From: Bacilli bacterium | GTDB lineage: Bacteria; Bacillota_I; Bacilli_A; RF39; UBA660 | NCBI GenBank assembly: GCA_017484065.1 | Contig: JAFUTX010000004.1 | Coordinates: 1 to 64,000, forward strand | Direction: 5' to 3' | Length of the DNA: 64,000 nt | Shown here: positions 53,061 through 63,322 of the stretch, piece after piece | Layout: each line of letters starts with the position of its first letter | Numbering within the stretch: position 1 is the first letter of the stretch | Notes under the pieces: model-generated | Database searches by the model: none | The model's input: only the letters and a program-made list of their open reading frames with translations | Told to the model about the DNA's origin: nothing | Program-made: the position numbers and the translations under genes

Positions 53061-54221
53061 ATGAGTCGCTTACATAAATTTGATTATCGAATAAAAGATA
53101 ATAGGAAAAGAAATACATTGTTAGTAAGTATATGTTTATTAATACTAATTGTCGTTGGAATAAAGCTATATAAAAGTTATGCTAAATTTGAAGTTGAGTC
53201 CGATAGTTATGAAATGATAAATGGAACAGTAGTAGAGCCAGTAAATGCCGTAGAGTATTTATCAAGTATAGTAGATGATAATGCAACTACTATGTTTATA
53301 GATGATACACCAGATGAAAATATTAGATATATGGGTAGTAATCCAAATAATTATGTTAAGTTTAATAATGAGCTATGGCGAATAATAGGTGTAATGAATA
53401 ATGTAGATGGTGGAGAAGTTTCAGGTGATAGAGCTAGCAGAGTTAAACTTATTAGGAATGAAAGTTTAGGGAGATTCCCATATTATGATAGTTGTGCTGA
53501 TGAAAATTGGACAAATAGTGGTGATGGTACTTATATTTGTAGTAAGAAAAGAACTGATAATAACTGGACAGGTAGTACGATAAATGAAATATTAACTACA
53601 TATTATAATAATGGAACATATGCACCTTATCATGGCTATATGTATATTAATAATAAGTGGGTAGATTATCCAACAAATGAAATAGATTATACAATTAGTG
53701 GCATTAGAGCAACAGCAAAAAAATTAATAGAATCAGCAACATATTATTTAGGAGGATATTTACTTAATAATAATTCATCAATAGACACTTTTTATTATCA
53801 AAATATGAATTGTAACACTTGGTATAATGCTGAACGAAAAAATAATGGAACAAATAATTCATTAACATGGACAGGAAATTTGGGCTTAATGTATATAAGC
53901 GATTATGGTTATGCAACAAACGGAGGTTCTAATGATAATAAGTTATTATGTTCAAATTACTCAATTTATTCTTGGAGTGAAAGTGAAAAAAGTTTCTGTG
54001 TAAATAATGACTGGATACATAGATATAGTTTTCCTGAATGGAGTATAGTTCCATTAGCAGATAGTAATACTCATGTTGCAAGTGTATCTAATGCTATTGC
54101 TAATAGTACATATCATGGTTTTGAAACTCGTCCTGTAGTTTACCTAAAATCCACAGTCAAAATAATCGCTGGACCTAATTCTGATGGTAGTGCAAGTAAA
54201 CCATATAAGTTAACCATTTAA
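53061..54221 (+). CDS. Surface protein with WRIIGV-type domain
   Basis: 386 residues. A cytoplasmic basic head, a membrane helix (about 20-35) and SYAKFEVESDSYE. From about 55 the conserved domain begins: VNAVEYLSS, NIRYMGSNPNNYVKFNNELW, RIIGVMNN and VKLIRNESLGRF, ending PVVYLKSTVKIIAG and SASKPYKLTI. This module is common in surface proteins of uncultured gut Bacillota; its job is unknown. Cys residues suggest disulfides outside the cell. The gene at 63323 has the same domain start, and 33141-33204 is a dead C-terminus. Confidence 0.72.
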   Translation: MSRLHKFDYRIKDNRKRNTLLVSICLLILIVVGIKLYKSYAKFEVESDSYEMINGTVVEPVNAVEYLSSIVDDNATTMFIDDTPDENIRYMGSNPNNYVKFNNELWRIIGVMNNVDGGEVSGDRASRVKLIRNESLGRFPYYDSCADENWTNSGDGTYICSKKRTDNNWTGSTINEILTTYYNNGTYAPYHGYMYINNKWVDYPTNEIDYTISGIRATAKKLIESATYYLGGYLLNNNSSIDTFYYQNMNCNTWYNAERKNNGTNNSLTWTGNLGLMYISDYGYATNGGSNDNKLLCSNYSIYSWSESEKSFCVNNDWIHRYSFPEWSIVPLADSNTHVASVSNAIANSTYHGFETRPVVYLKSTVKIIAGPNSDGSASKPYKLTI

Positions 54222-54297
54222 TAAACTCTAACCATTGATTTAACTACTTTCATTGTGGTATCATACTAATATAGTAAGAAGTAAAGGGTAGTTGTCT

Positions 54298-55797
54298 ATG
54301 AATAGAAAATATATAAAAGAGGAAGCTCGTTCTAATCTATTTTCACAATACTTTAAAAGTATATTAGTAGTATTTATTGCTAGTATAGTAATAAGTGGTT
54401 TTTATCATTTTAACTCCGATTATAATAGTAACATCTATAACAATGTTATAACGCAAAATGATCAAGAAAAAATATATGATAATAAAATAGTTGAACATAT
54501 TAAAGATAATAATCATAAAGAAGGCGTAATCGGCCCTATAGTTCATAATACAATAGAGAATCGTTCCATAGTTAAAGGCTTTTTGAATTACTTAAATAAT
54601 CTTCTATTTAAAAGGAACTTTAGTGCAGCTATAATATCTTTTATAGCAACTTATATTACTTTAATGATCTATATTTTTATTCGTAATGTCATTCAAATAG
54701 GGGAAAAAAGATACTTTTTAGAACAAAGAAGATATCATAAAACTCCAGTAGATAGATTATTGTTCCCTTATAAATTAAAACGTAATTTTCATATAGCAAT
54801 AACATTAATCTTAAAAGATATATTTCAAGTATTATGGGATTTAACAATAGTTGGTGGATTTATAAAACATTATGAATATAAAATGATTCCATATATTTTA
54901 GCTGAAAACCCTAATATCAAAACCAAAGAAGCTTTTAAAATATCAAAAGAAATGGTTTACGGTTATAAATGGGAACTATTCAAATTAGACTTAAGTTTAT
55001 TTGGTTGGGTTATATTAAATATAGTAACAGTAGGTTTCAGTAATCTTCTATTTACAAATGCTTATGTAGAAGCAATAGATGCTGAAGTATATATGTATTT
55101 AAGAAAGAAAAATCACAAAAATATAACTAATAATAAATTACTTAATGATAAATACTTAGATATTAAGAAAGCAAAAGATGGTATATATCCCAGTGATAAA
55201 TATCAATTTGAATTTCATAAATCACATAAAACAACATTAGATTACGATAAAAAATATACTATTCAAGATTATATAATGTTCTTTTTTACATTTGCCTTAG
55301 CAGGATGGCTTTGGGAAGTAATGTATCATTTAGTAACAGAGGGTACATTTGTTAATCGTGGTACAATGTTAGGACCATGGTTACCAATTTATGGGTTTGG
55401 GGGCATTTTAATATTAATTATCTTAAAACCAGTTAGAAAAAAACCAGCATTATTATTTGTATTAGCAATGCTTTTAGCTGGAGTACTAGAGTATTCTACA
55501 GCATGGTATTTAGAAACATTTAATGGTCTAAAGTGGTGGGATTATACTGGATTCTTTATGAACATTAATGGTCGTGTATGCCTAGAAGGTTTATTAGTCT
55601 TTGGCCTAGGCGGAGCAGCAGTAACATACTTTATTGCACCTATACTAGAAAGTGTTTATAAAAAGATAAATCATAAAACTAAATGGATTATATGTTCTAT
55701 ACTATTAATACTATATGGCATAGATTTTATCTATTCAACTTATCATCCTAATACTGGTGAAGGAATTACTGAATTTAAAAATGAGGTTATCAAATAA
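54298..55797 (+). CDS. Membrane protein: DUF975 plus ABC-transporter type IV-like domain
   Basis: 499 residues. Residues 1-270 are DUF975-like with three or four helices and an internal polar segment. From about 320 a second membrane domain follows (YTIQDYIMFFFTFALAGWLW, EVMYHLVTEGTFVNRGTMLG, PWLPIYGFGG), matching the putative ABC-transporter type IV family (PF06541, CmpB-like). The fusion of the two is notable. The ATG at 54298 has AAAGGG upstream; a TTG at 54292 is the alternative. A terminator follows (55784-55806). Confidence 0.75.
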   Translation: MNRKYIKEEARSNLFSQYFKSILVVFIASIVISGFYHFNSDYNSNIYNNVITQNDQEKIYDNKIVEHIKDNNHKEGVIGPIVHNTIENRSIVKGFLNYLNNLLFKRNFSAAIISFIATYITLMIYIFIRNVIQIGEKRYFLEQRRYHKTPVDRLLFPYKLKRNFHIAITLILKDIFQVLWDLTIVGGFIKHYEYKMIPYILAENPNIKTKEAFKISKEMVYGYKWELFKLDLSLFGWVILNIVTVGFSNLLFTNAYVEAIDAEVYMYLRKKNHKNITNNKLLNDKYLDIKKAKDGIYPSDKYQFEFHKSHKTTLDYDKKYTIQDYIMFFFTFALAGWLWEVMYHLVTEGTFVNRGTMLGPWLPIYGFGGILILIILKPVRKKPALLFVLAMLLAGVLEYSTAWYLETFNGLKWWDYTGFFMNINGRVCLEGLLVFGLGGAAVTYFIAPILESVYKKINHKTKWIICSILLILYGIDFIYSTYHPNTGEGITEFKNEVIK

Positions 55798-55806
55798 CCT
55801 TGTTTT
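55784..55806 (+). terminator. Terminator after membrane-fusion gene
   Basis: GAGGTTAT/ATAACCTTG hairpin with TTTTT. Confidence 0.75.
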
Positions 55807-55888
55807 TATTAATGTTTAAAAGTATAACTATCTTGTTTTATGTTAACAATAATGATAAGATATTTATGTTTAAAAAAGAGGTGACATC

Positions 55889-57850
55889 ATGTTTCAAATA
55901 GTATCAAAATACAAGCCAAGTGGCGATCAACCAGCTGCTATAGAAAAATTAGTTCAAGGAATTAAAGAAGGTAAAAAAGAGCAAGTATTACTTGGAGCTA
56001 CTGGTACTGGTAAAACATTTACTATGGCTAATGTAATAGAAAGAGTAAATAAACCAACATTAATTTTAGCTCATAACAAAACCTTAGCTGGACAACTATA
56101 TGCTGAAATGAAAGAGCTGTTTCCAAATAATCATGTTGAGTATTTTGTCTCTTACTATGACTATTATCAACCAGAAGCTTATGTCCCATCTAGTGATACA
56201 TATATTGAAAAAGATTCAGCTATTAATGATGAGATAGATGAACTAAGACATAGTGCAACAAGTGCACTAATTAACTATAATGATGTCATCGTCGTATCAA
56301 GTGTTTCTTGTATCTATGGTATCGGTGAAAAGGAAGAATACATTAAAAATATGTTAGTATTAAATGTAAATGATAAAGTAAACCGAAGAGTCTTAATAAA
56401 TAAGTTAATTGATATGACATATGAAAGGAATGATTTAGACTTCCATCGCGGTACTTTCCGGGTAAGAGGGGACATTATTGATGTTGTTCCAATCAACGAA
56501 AAAAGTCATGGTATACGTATAGAACTATTTGGTGACGACGTCGATAGTTTGTCAACATTTGACCCGATAACAGGTGTTACTTTAGAACAAAAAAAGACTA
56601 TAACAATTTCACCTGCCAGTCACTTTGTAACAAGTAGTGATAAATTACAATTAGCTATCCAAAGAATAGAAGATGAATTAAAAGATAGATTAGAATATTT
56701 TAAAGAGAATAATAAATTATTAGAAGAACAAAGATTAAGAGAAAGAACAAATTATGATATAGAAATGTTAAAAGAAACCGGATTTTGTAATGGCGTTGAA
56801 AATTATTCAAGACATCTATCCTTAAGAGGTGAAGGAGAGACTCCAACTTGTTTGATTGATTTCTTCCCTAAAGATTTTCTTCTTATAGTTGATGAATCAC
56901 ATGTAACATTACCCCAAGTACGAGGAATGTATAATGGTGATAGAATGCGTAAACAAACACTTGTTGATTACGGCTTTAGATTACCAAGTGCCTTAGATAA
57001 TCGTCCTTTAAAGTTTGATGAGTTTGAAGATAAAATTAACACGGCAATTTATGTATCAGCTACTCCTGGTGATTATGAACTTGAACATACTAATAATGAA
57101 TATGCAGAACAAATAATACGTCCAACTGGATTACTTGATCCTACAATTGAAGTTAGAGAAACTACTGGTCAAGTAGATGATATTATTAATGAAATTAATA
57201 AACGTATTGAAAAAAATGAAAGAGTATTAATTACTACTTTAACAATTAGAATGAGTGAAGAACTAACAAATTATTTAAAATCTATGAATATTAAAGTGGC
57301 TTATTTACATAGTGAAATTGATACACTAGATAGACTTAAAATAATCCACGATTTAAGATTAGGAGAATATGATGTATTAGTTGGTATTAATCTTTTAAGA
57401 GAAGGGATAGATATTCCCGAAGTAAGCTTAATATGTATTCTGGACGCTGATAAACAAGGATTCTTACGTAGTAGTAGAAGTTTAATTCAAACAATAGGTA
57501 GATGCGCAAGAAATGCTAGTGGTCATGTTATTATGTATGCAGACGTAATGAGTGAAGCTATGAATACTGCTATAACTGAAACTAATCGTCGTCGTTTAAT
57601 TCAACAAAAATATAATGAGGAACATGGTATTATTCCAAAAACAATTGAAAAAGAAATCAAAGAAGTTGTTTCCAATACAGTTAAAAAAGATAAAAAGAAG
57701 ACATCTTCTAAACTATCTAAACAAGAACAAACAGAAATACTTAAAAACATTGAAGAAGAAATGCGTATTGCAGCTCAAAACATGGACTTTGAAAGAGCAA
57801 TGGAATTAAGAGACATAATGTTTGAAATGAAAAAAGATAATCAAAAATAA
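55889..57850 (+). CDS. uvrB: Excinuclease ABC subunit B
   Basis: 653 residues. Walker A GATGTGKT (36-43), the beta-hairpin [21 protein letters not shown], and motifs V/VI ([28 protein letters not shown]) are intact; the UVR domain (about 610-645) that binds UvrC closes the protein. Core nucleotide-excision repair. uvrA, usually next in Bacillota, is not adjacent; a minus-strand Fic gene follows across a shared terminator. Confidence 0.97.
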   Translation: MFQIVSKYKPSGDQPAAIEKLVQGIKEGKKEQVLLGATGTGKTFTMANVIERVNKPTLILAHNKTLAGQLYAEMKELFPNNHVEYFVSYYDYYQPEAYVPSSDTYIEKDSAINDEIDELRHSATSALINYNDVIVVSSVSCIYGIGEKEEYIKNMLVLNVNDKVNRRVLINKLIDMTYERNDLDFHRGTFRVRGDIIDVVPINEKSHGIRIELFGDDVDSLSTFDPITGVTLEQKKTITISPASHFVTSSDKLQLAIQRIEDELKDRLEYFKENNKLLEEQRLRERTNYDIEMLKETGFCNGVENYSRHLSLRGEGETPTCLIDFFPKDFLLIVDESHVTLPQVRGMYNGDRMRKQTLVDYGFRLPSALDNRPLKFDEFEDKINTAIYVSATPGDYELEHTNNEYAEQIIRPTGLLDPTIEVRETTGQVDDIINEINKRIEKNERVLITTLTIRMSEELTNYLKSMNIKVAYLHSEIDTLDRLKIIHDLRLGEYDVLVGINLLREGIDIPEVSLICILDADKQGFLRSSRSLIQTIGRCARNASGHVIMYADVMSEAMNTAITETNRRRLIQQKYNEEHGIIPKTIEKEIKEVVSNTVKKDKKKTSSKLSKQEQTEILKNIEEEMRIAAQNMDFERAMELRDIMFEMKKDNQK

Positions 57851-57868
57851 TATGATTATCTTTTTATA
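57833..57868. terminator. Bidirectional terminator, uvrB / Fic gene
   Basis: AAAAAGATAATCA/TGATTATCTTTTT stem around the uvrB stop. Confidence 0.75.
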
Positions 57869-58966
57869 TTATCTAATTGGCTTACGTTTTTTAATTAAAG
57901 CAGTAGCTAAATCTGTATTATTAATATTATCATATTCTCTTAATTCAGATATATATGTTGGTAATGTTTGACTTATTAACAAATAAATATGTTCAGCTAA
58001 ACCATTATAATTTTTTTCTTGAATAAATTTTTTATAAAGTTCTTCAGCACCACTATTAACAAAGATAGGAGTAAGACCATTTCTAATCAAATTAGTATTT
58101 AAAATAATTCTTCCAGTTCTACCATTACCATCACCAAAAGGATGTATTCTTTCAAATTCTATATGAAAAAAAGCTTCTCTATAACATAATCTTAAAACAT
58201 ACTTTTTTCTTTCATCTCTATCTAAAGAGTTTATATCTACACCAGCGATATCATCCTTAAATAGATTATGGTAGTTATCAATTAATTGTATTATTTTATT
58301 TCTAACTTCTTCTTTACTACAAGTTTCAAAACTAGATCCAATAATACAATTATTAACTCTTTTAAATCCGCTATCTACATCATCTTGACTTTGATTAACT
58401 ATTTCGTTAATTTTAATAATAGAATTTATATTTATACTATCTAAATTTAGTGCATACTTAAAAGCTTCAACGTGGTCTTTTCTCATATTATGAGCTTTAT
58501 CATAAGCGACATTTCTTTGAGGAACTAATTGAAATAATTTCATTATAATTCTAGCTGTAGCATTTTCATCAAATTTATTGTTCTCATCAAATACTATTGC
58601 ATCATAAATATAATCATCAAAGTAATTAAAGTCTCTTTTATATATTGCTCTAATTTCCATAGCATTATCCAAATTAACTTTAGTAATACCATATTTATTA
58701 ACTAAATACATAATAATAAAACGTAATCTTGCCTTTATATGTTTCTTATCATTATGTTTTAATTTTTCATATTTTTCTCGAGAATTAGTATTTGTAAGTT
58801 TATTAATCTCTCTTTCATAATTCTCTAGTTCATCAAAAGCTAGTTCACACGATAAACTAGTATGAGCAAACGCCTCCGCATAATTTCTCATTAATTTATC
58901 AAATAATCTTTTAGGAAATTGGAATCCAGATATAGTTATGGTTTCTTCCTTATATTTGAAAGTCAT
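57869..58966 (-). CDS. Fic-family protein (second copy)
   Basis: 365 residues. The motif HPFGDGNGRTGR is complete, in a longer Fic scaffold with N-terminal helices. I see no clear (S/T)xxxE(G/N) inhibitory motif, so class is uncertain. It is of a different type from the one at 27128. GGGGAG precedes the ATG. Probable AMP- or UMP-transferase with an unknown target. Confidence 0.88.
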   Translation of the reverse strand: MTFKYKEETITISGFQFPKRLFDKLMRNYAEAFAHTSLSCELAFDELENYEREINKLTNTNSREKYEKLKHNDKKHIKARLRFIIMYLVNKYGITKVNLDNAMEIRAIYKRDFNYFDDYIYDAIVFDENNKFDENATARIIMKLFQLVPQRNVAYDKAHNMRKDHVEAFKYALNLDSININSIIKINEIVNQSQDDVDSGFKRVNNCIIGSSFETCSKEEVRNKIIQLIDNYHNLFKDDIAGVDINSLDRDERKKYVLRLCYREAFFHIEFERIHPFGDGNGRTGRIILNTNLIRNGLTPIFVNSGAEELYKKFIQEKNYNGLAEHIYLLISQTLPTYISELREYDNINNTDLATALIKKRKPIR

Positions 58967-59019
58967 AATATCTCCCCTTTTTTTTGAGATAATCTAACAT
59001 AAAATAGAAAATAAGTCAA

Positions 59020-59050
59020 TAAAAAAGCTAAGTAGTTCTACTTAACTAAT
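59020..59050 (-). terminator. Terminator after the YitT gene
   Basis: GTTAAGTAG/CTACTTAGC-type hairpin with TTTTTT on the minus strand. Confidence 0.7.
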
Positions 59051-59053
59051 TTT

Positions 59054-59914
59054 TTACTTCAATTTCTTTTTAGTACTTTTGATATGGCTACCAACGATTT
59101 CACCTACATCACTAATAGTAACAAAATTACTATGTTCATCATCATTAATAATTTTCTTTAATGTTTGTATTTCAAGTCTTGTTATAACAACATATAAAAC
59201 TGCTTTTTTACCGCTAATTAGACCATTACCTTCTAAAATAGTACAAGTTCTACCTAATCCATTATAAATATTATGTGCTAACTCTTTACCGTTTTCAGTA
59301 ATAATCATCGCTGCTTTAGCTGATTCAAATCCTTCACTAACTAAATCGATTACTTTAAAAGTAACAAAATAAGTAAGTAGGGAATATAAACCTCTATCAA
59401 TTCCAAATAAAAAACTAGCTACAAAGAAAATTACACAGTTAAATAATAATACTACTTGTCCTACTGATAATGATGTATTCTTACTTACTACCAAAGCAAC
59501 TGATTCAGTTCCATCTAAGCAACCACCAAATTTAATGACTAATCCAACTCCAGCTCCTAATAATAATCCACCATAAGCTAAAGCTAAAATCATATCATCA
59601 GTAACTTCAGGTAAAGTATGAAATACTTCTAGAAAGATAGAAAATACTACCATACTAAATCCAGCTTTTAATAAAAAATGTTTTCCTAAATTTTTATAGC
59701 CGATATATAAAAAAGGCATATTTAATATAAATACAAGAATACTTAAATTAATTTTAGATAACTTATTAAATATAATAGCAATACCATTAATGCCACCATC
59801 TAAAATAGAATTAGGAACTAAAATACATTCCAAACTATAGGCGGCTAAAACACAACCAATTATTATTAATGAATAACTTAATAAATTATTAAAAAAACTA
59901 TCTTTTGTTTTCAT
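59054..59914 (-). CDS. YitT/DUF2179 membrane protein
   Basis: 286 residues. Five or six hydrophobic helices (DUF161 type) and a C-terminal cytoplasmic DUF2179 domain (about 200-280: ITENGKELAHNIYNGLGRTC, TILEGNGLISGKKAV). Family of YitT/YpjC proteins of unknown function in Bacillota. I use the ATG at 59914 with GGAGGATGG upstream; a longer frame begins at 59941. Confidence 0.85.
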   Translation of the reverse strand: MKTKDSFFNNLLSYSLIIIGCVLAAYSLECILVPNSILDGGINGIAIIFNKLSKINLSILVFILNMPFLYIGYKNLGKHFLLKAGFSMVVFSIFLEVFHTLPEVTDDMILALAYGGLLLGAGVGLVIKFGGCLDGTESVALVVSKNTSLSVGQVVLLFNCVIFFVASFLFGIDRGLYSLLTYFVTFKVIDLVSEGFESAKAAMIITENGKELAHNIYNGLGRTCTILEGNGLISGKKAVLYVVITRLEIQTLKKIINDDEHSNFVTISDVGEIVGSHIKSTKKKLK

Positions 59915-59939
59915 AACCATCCTCCGTATTAATTCTAAC

Positions 59940-59968
59940 AAAAAAAGTAGCTAAATTCCATAGCTACT
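59940..59968 (-). terminator. Terminator after hypothetical gene
   Basis: AGTAGCTA/TAGCTACT hairpin with a T-run on the minus strand. Confidence 0.75.
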
Positions 59969-59970
59969 TC

Positions 59971-60894
59971 TTAAATAAAATATTTATCTCTATTATTTAA
60001 AGGTACAGATTTTTTTATTAACTTCAATTCTTTTTTGTATTCTTCTTCAATATGACTAGTAATACCATATGAATTAAGTATAGCTTCTTCAAATAATTGA
60101 GTATTAGTATTAAAATCAATTCTTGGTAAAGATACAATGTTATAATCCATTAATATATAGTTAAAATAGTACTCATAAGGATTTAATTTAGTTGTAGTAA
60201 TAGTTTTAGTTACTTGACTTTCTATTTTATCAAAACCTATAGATTGAACTACAAAGTCTTGCATAAAAGAAGTCTTAATTATATTATTTAATCCATATTT
60301 ATTATCCTCAATTAATATCGTTTTCATAAGCTCAATATTTATATTATACTTATCTTTTAATTCATTTAGTTTATTAATCTTTTCACTATAATCATTTTCT
60401 TTTAGTTTAGGATAATTCTTCATAGTTTCATATAAGCTAGAACAGTTATTAAATAAAGCAATAAAATAATCACAAACTTGTATTTTGCTATTTAATAACA
60501 TTAATAAGATATTACGACAATCATCACTATATACATTCTTTTCGTATGCATTATAATAAAATACTCTAAAACAATCTATATCTAAATAAATTCTTATATG
60601 TCCTGCTAATATATCATTATTTTTAAAACGATTATAATCACTTACTAATTTACTTTTTAACTCTAATAATCTATCAATAGTTAAAACACCACGTCTAATT
60701 GATTCAAAAATATTTTCGATTTCTTCATAAAAGTTAGCGCTATAATGGTCAGTAGTACTGTAATATAAACTATTATCAGGCATTATGAAAGCTGGCGTTA
60801 TATCTAACTTAGTAGATACAACATTTTCATTTGTACAATTTTGATTTACAAAATCTAATGTTTTTGTACTTAAATCAGTATACGGTAAAGTCAT
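59971..60894 (-). CDS. Hypothetical protein
   Basis: 307 residues, cytoplasmic, alpha-helical through about 60-210, with no motif I know. Asn and Tyr rich like its neighbours. AAGGGGA precedes the ATG. It is divergent from thyX, 110 bp away, and has its own terminator. No evidence for transfer. Confidence 0.65.
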   Translation of the reverse strand: MTLPYTDLSTKTLDFVNQNCTNENVVSTKLDITPAFIMPDNSLYYSTTDHYSANFYEEIENIFESIRRGVLTIDRLLELKSKLVSDYNRFKNNDILAGHIRIYLDIDCFRVFYYNAYEKNVYSDDCRNILLMLLNSKIQVCDYFIALFNNCSSLYETMKNYPKLKENDYSEKINKLNELKDKYNINIELMKTILIEDNKYGLNNIIKTSFMQDFVVQSIGFDKIESQVTKTITTTKLNPYEYYFNYILMDYNIVSLPRIDFNTNTQLFEEAILNSYGITSHIEEEYKKELKLIKKSVPLNNRDKYFI

Positions 60895-60975
60895 AAAATC
60901 CCCTTCTTTAGGAAGGTATTATAACATTAAATCATAAAAATACAATAAAATCTTTTAATGCCTAATTTTATTTGT

Positions 60976-60981
60976 TATAAT
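60976..60981 (+). promoter_or_regulatory. -10 box of thyX
   Basis: TATAAT 24 bases before the thyX ATG; no clear -35 box. Confidence 0.4.
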
Positions 60982-61004
60982 TAAATAGATGGGAGTGTAG
61001 GGAA

Positions 61005-62195
61005 ATGAATGAAACAAAAATAAATATGAACATACTACCAAATATGTTCTTAAAAGAAAATGGAACTTTTAATTTAGAGGAGGCTTTAAAGTTTAGCGGT
61101 TATATCGCCGGAGTTTGTTATGACGAAGAAGGATATGAACATATAAAGAATGAACCTGAAGAAACAACACAAAGAAGAATAAAAAAAACACTAGTAAACA
61201 AACATCATAGTGTATATGATCATATTACAATTAACTTTGATATCAACAACATACCAAAAATACTTGCTATGGTAATAAACAATGAACATCAATATACTAC
61301 AGCAGAAAAATCAGCTAGATTTACAGCAGTAGATAGCAATAATGACATTATTACTGCAACTGAAGAAGAAGTTTATAATAAGTGGGTAGAAATATTTAAA
61401 AATAAAATTACTAATGAATATAATGGAATACCTAATAGAAAATTAAAAACTTTATGTCAAGAAAATGCTAGATATCTAGTTACAGTATTTATGCCAACTA
61501 AAATGATTTATTCAACAACTTTTAGACAAATAAACTATTTAGCCAGTTGGATGAATGAATATATTAAAAATGCTAGTACACCATTTGAAGTTAAATTAGC
61601 AGGATATATGCAAGAATTTGTCGATGAACTAAAGAGTAAAAATGTATTAGAACCAAGGTTAATGGAAAATGAAAAGAATAGAAAACTTACTTTATTTGGT
61701 ACTGATTTAAAGAATAAACAACAATATTATAGAAGTACATACTCAACTCTATATAAGAGTAGTTATGCAGCATTAGCACAAGCTCAAAGACATAGAACAT
61801 TGAATTATGAAATGGAAATGTTAGATAATAAAGAAATTTATATACCACCATTTTTAATGGATAATAAAAACCTAATGAATGAATGGTTAAATGACTATGA
61901 AAAAGTAAAAGATTTATATCCTCAAGGAGAATTAGTTTTAGTACATGAAGTGGGTACATTTGAAAACTTTATATTAAAATGTAAAGAAAGATTATGTAGT
62001 GAAGCACAATTAGAGATTATGAATCAAACTAGAGATACAATGATGAAATATCGTGATTATACAGAGGCAGAACATAACCCTTTATATCAAGAATTGGAGA
62101 AATACTCTCATGGAGCAAGATGTACTTTCCCAGACTATAAGTGCAGCAATGATTGCCATAATCTAGAAGGAAAGAAGCTAACAAGAAGAATATAG
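61005..62195 (+). CDS. thyX: Flavin-dependent thymidylate synthase, two-domain form
   Basis: 396 residues. The C-terminal half holds AQAQRHRTLNYEMEML (about 258-273), the ThyX RHR motif. The N-terminal half has a related but degenerate HHSVYDHITINF and EHQYTTAEKSARFTAV. The protein looks like two fused ThyX repeats, which occurs in some Bacillota and Mollicutes-like lineages. It makes dTMP from dUMP with FAD and methylene-THF. ThyA is not in the window. AGGGAA precedes the ATG; a terminator follows. Confidence 0.88.
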   Translation: MNETKINMNILPNMFLKENGTFNLEEALKFSGYIAGVCYDEEGYEHIKNEPEETTQRRIKKTLVNKHHSVYDHITINFDINNIPKILAMVINNEHQYTTAEKSARFTAVDSNNDIITATEEEVYNKWVEIFKNKITNEYNGIPNRKLKTLCQENARYLVTVFMPTKMIYSTTFRQINYLASWMNEYIKNASTPFEVKLAGYMQEFVDELKSKNVLEPRLMENEKNRKLTLFGTDLKNKQQYYRSTYSTLYKSSYAALAQAQRHRTLNYEMEMLDNKEIYIPPFLMDNKNLMNEWLNDYEKVKDLYPQGELVLVHEVGTFENFILKCKERLCSEAQLEIMNQTRDTMMKYRDYTEAEHNPLYQELEKYSHGARCTFPDYKCSNDCHNLEGKKLTRRI

Positions 62196-62224
62196 AACAC
62201 TTAAATAATAGTAGTGTTCTTTTT
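62194..62224 (+). terminator. Terminator after thyX
   Basis: AGAACACT/AGTGTTCT stem with TTTTT. Confidence 0.8.
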
Positions 62225-62332
62225 GAATGCAAAATAATATAATAATTATATAAGAATTATATGAAAAATACATAATAATTATAGATATAACATATAATAT
62301 ATAATAAAATTACAAAGAAGGAGATGGTTTTA

Positions 62333-62647
62333 ATGGCTGGTTTAACAACTGCTATAAGTATCCAAATTGATAAAGAAGATAAAGAAAAAGCAACTGAAAT
62401 TTTACAAAAGCTAGGTGTATCAATGAGTGGGTTAATAAATATGACTATTAAACAATTGATAATGAGAAAAAGTATACCTTTTGAAGTAGCAATTCCTAAA
62501 GAAGAACAAGAGTTATCTCACTATTTTACCGAAGAAGAATTAGATAGAACAGCAAAAGAACTTGCATATATGGAAAAACATCCAGAAAAATATAATAGTT
62601 ATAATAATATTGGCAAACTTAAAGAGGCTTTATTATCAGATGATTAA
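62333..62647 (+). CDS. RelB/DinJ-type antitoxin
   Basis: 104 residues. The N-terminal ribbon-helix-helix reads TTAISIQIDKEDKEKATEIL then LGVSMSGLINMTIKQLIM, matching RelB/DinJ (RHH) antitoxins. I use the ATG at 62333 with AAGGAGATGG upstream. Near-palindromic AATTATAT-rich sequence precedes it and may be its operator. The toxin gene beginning in its stop codon is broken, so it is an orphan antitoxin. Confidence 0.82.
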   Translation: MAGLTTAISIQIDKEDKEKATEILQKLGVSMSGLINMTIKQLIMRKSIPFEVAIPKEEQELSHYFTEEELDRTAKELAYMEKHPEKYNSYNNIGKLKEALLSDD

Positions 62648-62767
62648 ATATAATATAAGATACTCTAAAGAGTTTAAAAAATCATTCAAGAAGATTTCAA
62701 AGAGCCTAAAGAAGAATTGATTTTACTTCTTGATAATACAGGAAGCCATAGTAAAGTATTAGATTAA
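62640..62767 (+). pseudogene. Broken YafQ/RelE-type toxin gene
   Basis: The ATG overlaps the antitoxin stop. The first frame gives MIKYNIRYSKEFKKSFKKIS and stops at 62720. The C-terminal motif of YafQ toxins survives in another frame: ELILLLDNTGSHSKVLD (compare LLLVRTGTHSELF-type ends). The middle, including catalytic residues, is deleted, so it is inactive. Confidence 0.78.
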
Positions 62768-62777
62768 TAATACTTTT

Positions 62778-63215
62778 TTATTTGGTATTAATCCTACCAA
62801 GTATATAATCAATACTAACATTACTTTTAATACATAAAGTTATTAATGGCTCACAATTAATAAGTTTTTCTCCTCTTTCATAACTAGCTAAAGAAGAAAA
62901 AGAATAATTAAGCAATGTACCTAACTCTCTTATATTAAGACCTAAATTATTTCTAACTTCTTTTAATCTTTTACCTGTTTCAGTTAAATTAAGTTCAGTA
63001 TTATTTATAAATAATTTCTTATTAGTTAGTTTAAGCAGATAATCTATATTAATATTATAATAATCAGCTATTTGTATAAGTCTTTTAGTAGGTATAGGAA
63101 TACGATTATGTTCCCATTCAGAATAAGTAGAGTATGCTACATTTAATGTTTTAGCTACATCTTTAGATTTTAAATTGTTTTCTTCTCTTAACCCTTCAAG
63201 TCTGTTTTCAAACAC
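62778..63215 (-). CDS. Double-HTH (XRE) regulator
   Basis: 145 residues with two tandem HTH_3 domains: SKDVAKTLNVAYSTYSEWEH and GLNIRELGTLLNYSFSSLAS, each with the usual turn. A GTG at 63215 is the best start, with AAGGA about ten bases upstream; a longer frame to 63275 lacks a ribosome binding site. It diverges from the surface-protein gene at 63323, which it may control. Confidence 0.75.
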   Translation of the reverse strand: MFENRLEGLREENNLKSKDVAKTLNVAYSTYSEWEHNRIPIPTKRLIQIADYYNINIDYLLKLTNKKLFINNTELNLTETGKRLKEVRNNLGLNIRELGTLLNYSFSSLASYERGEKLINCEPLITLCIKSNVSIDYILGRINTK

Positions 63216-63322
63216 TCGTTTCACATCCTTGATTAGATTTTCCCATTTTAAATAATTATAAATAAAAAAATTCACTAAATACGCACAATTATGTTATAAT
63301 GATTTTGTTAGGTAGTGAGAAT

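Noticed and set aside
57615-57809. 64-codon plus-strand frame
   Set aside because: It lies inside uvrB in another frame with no ribosome binding site.
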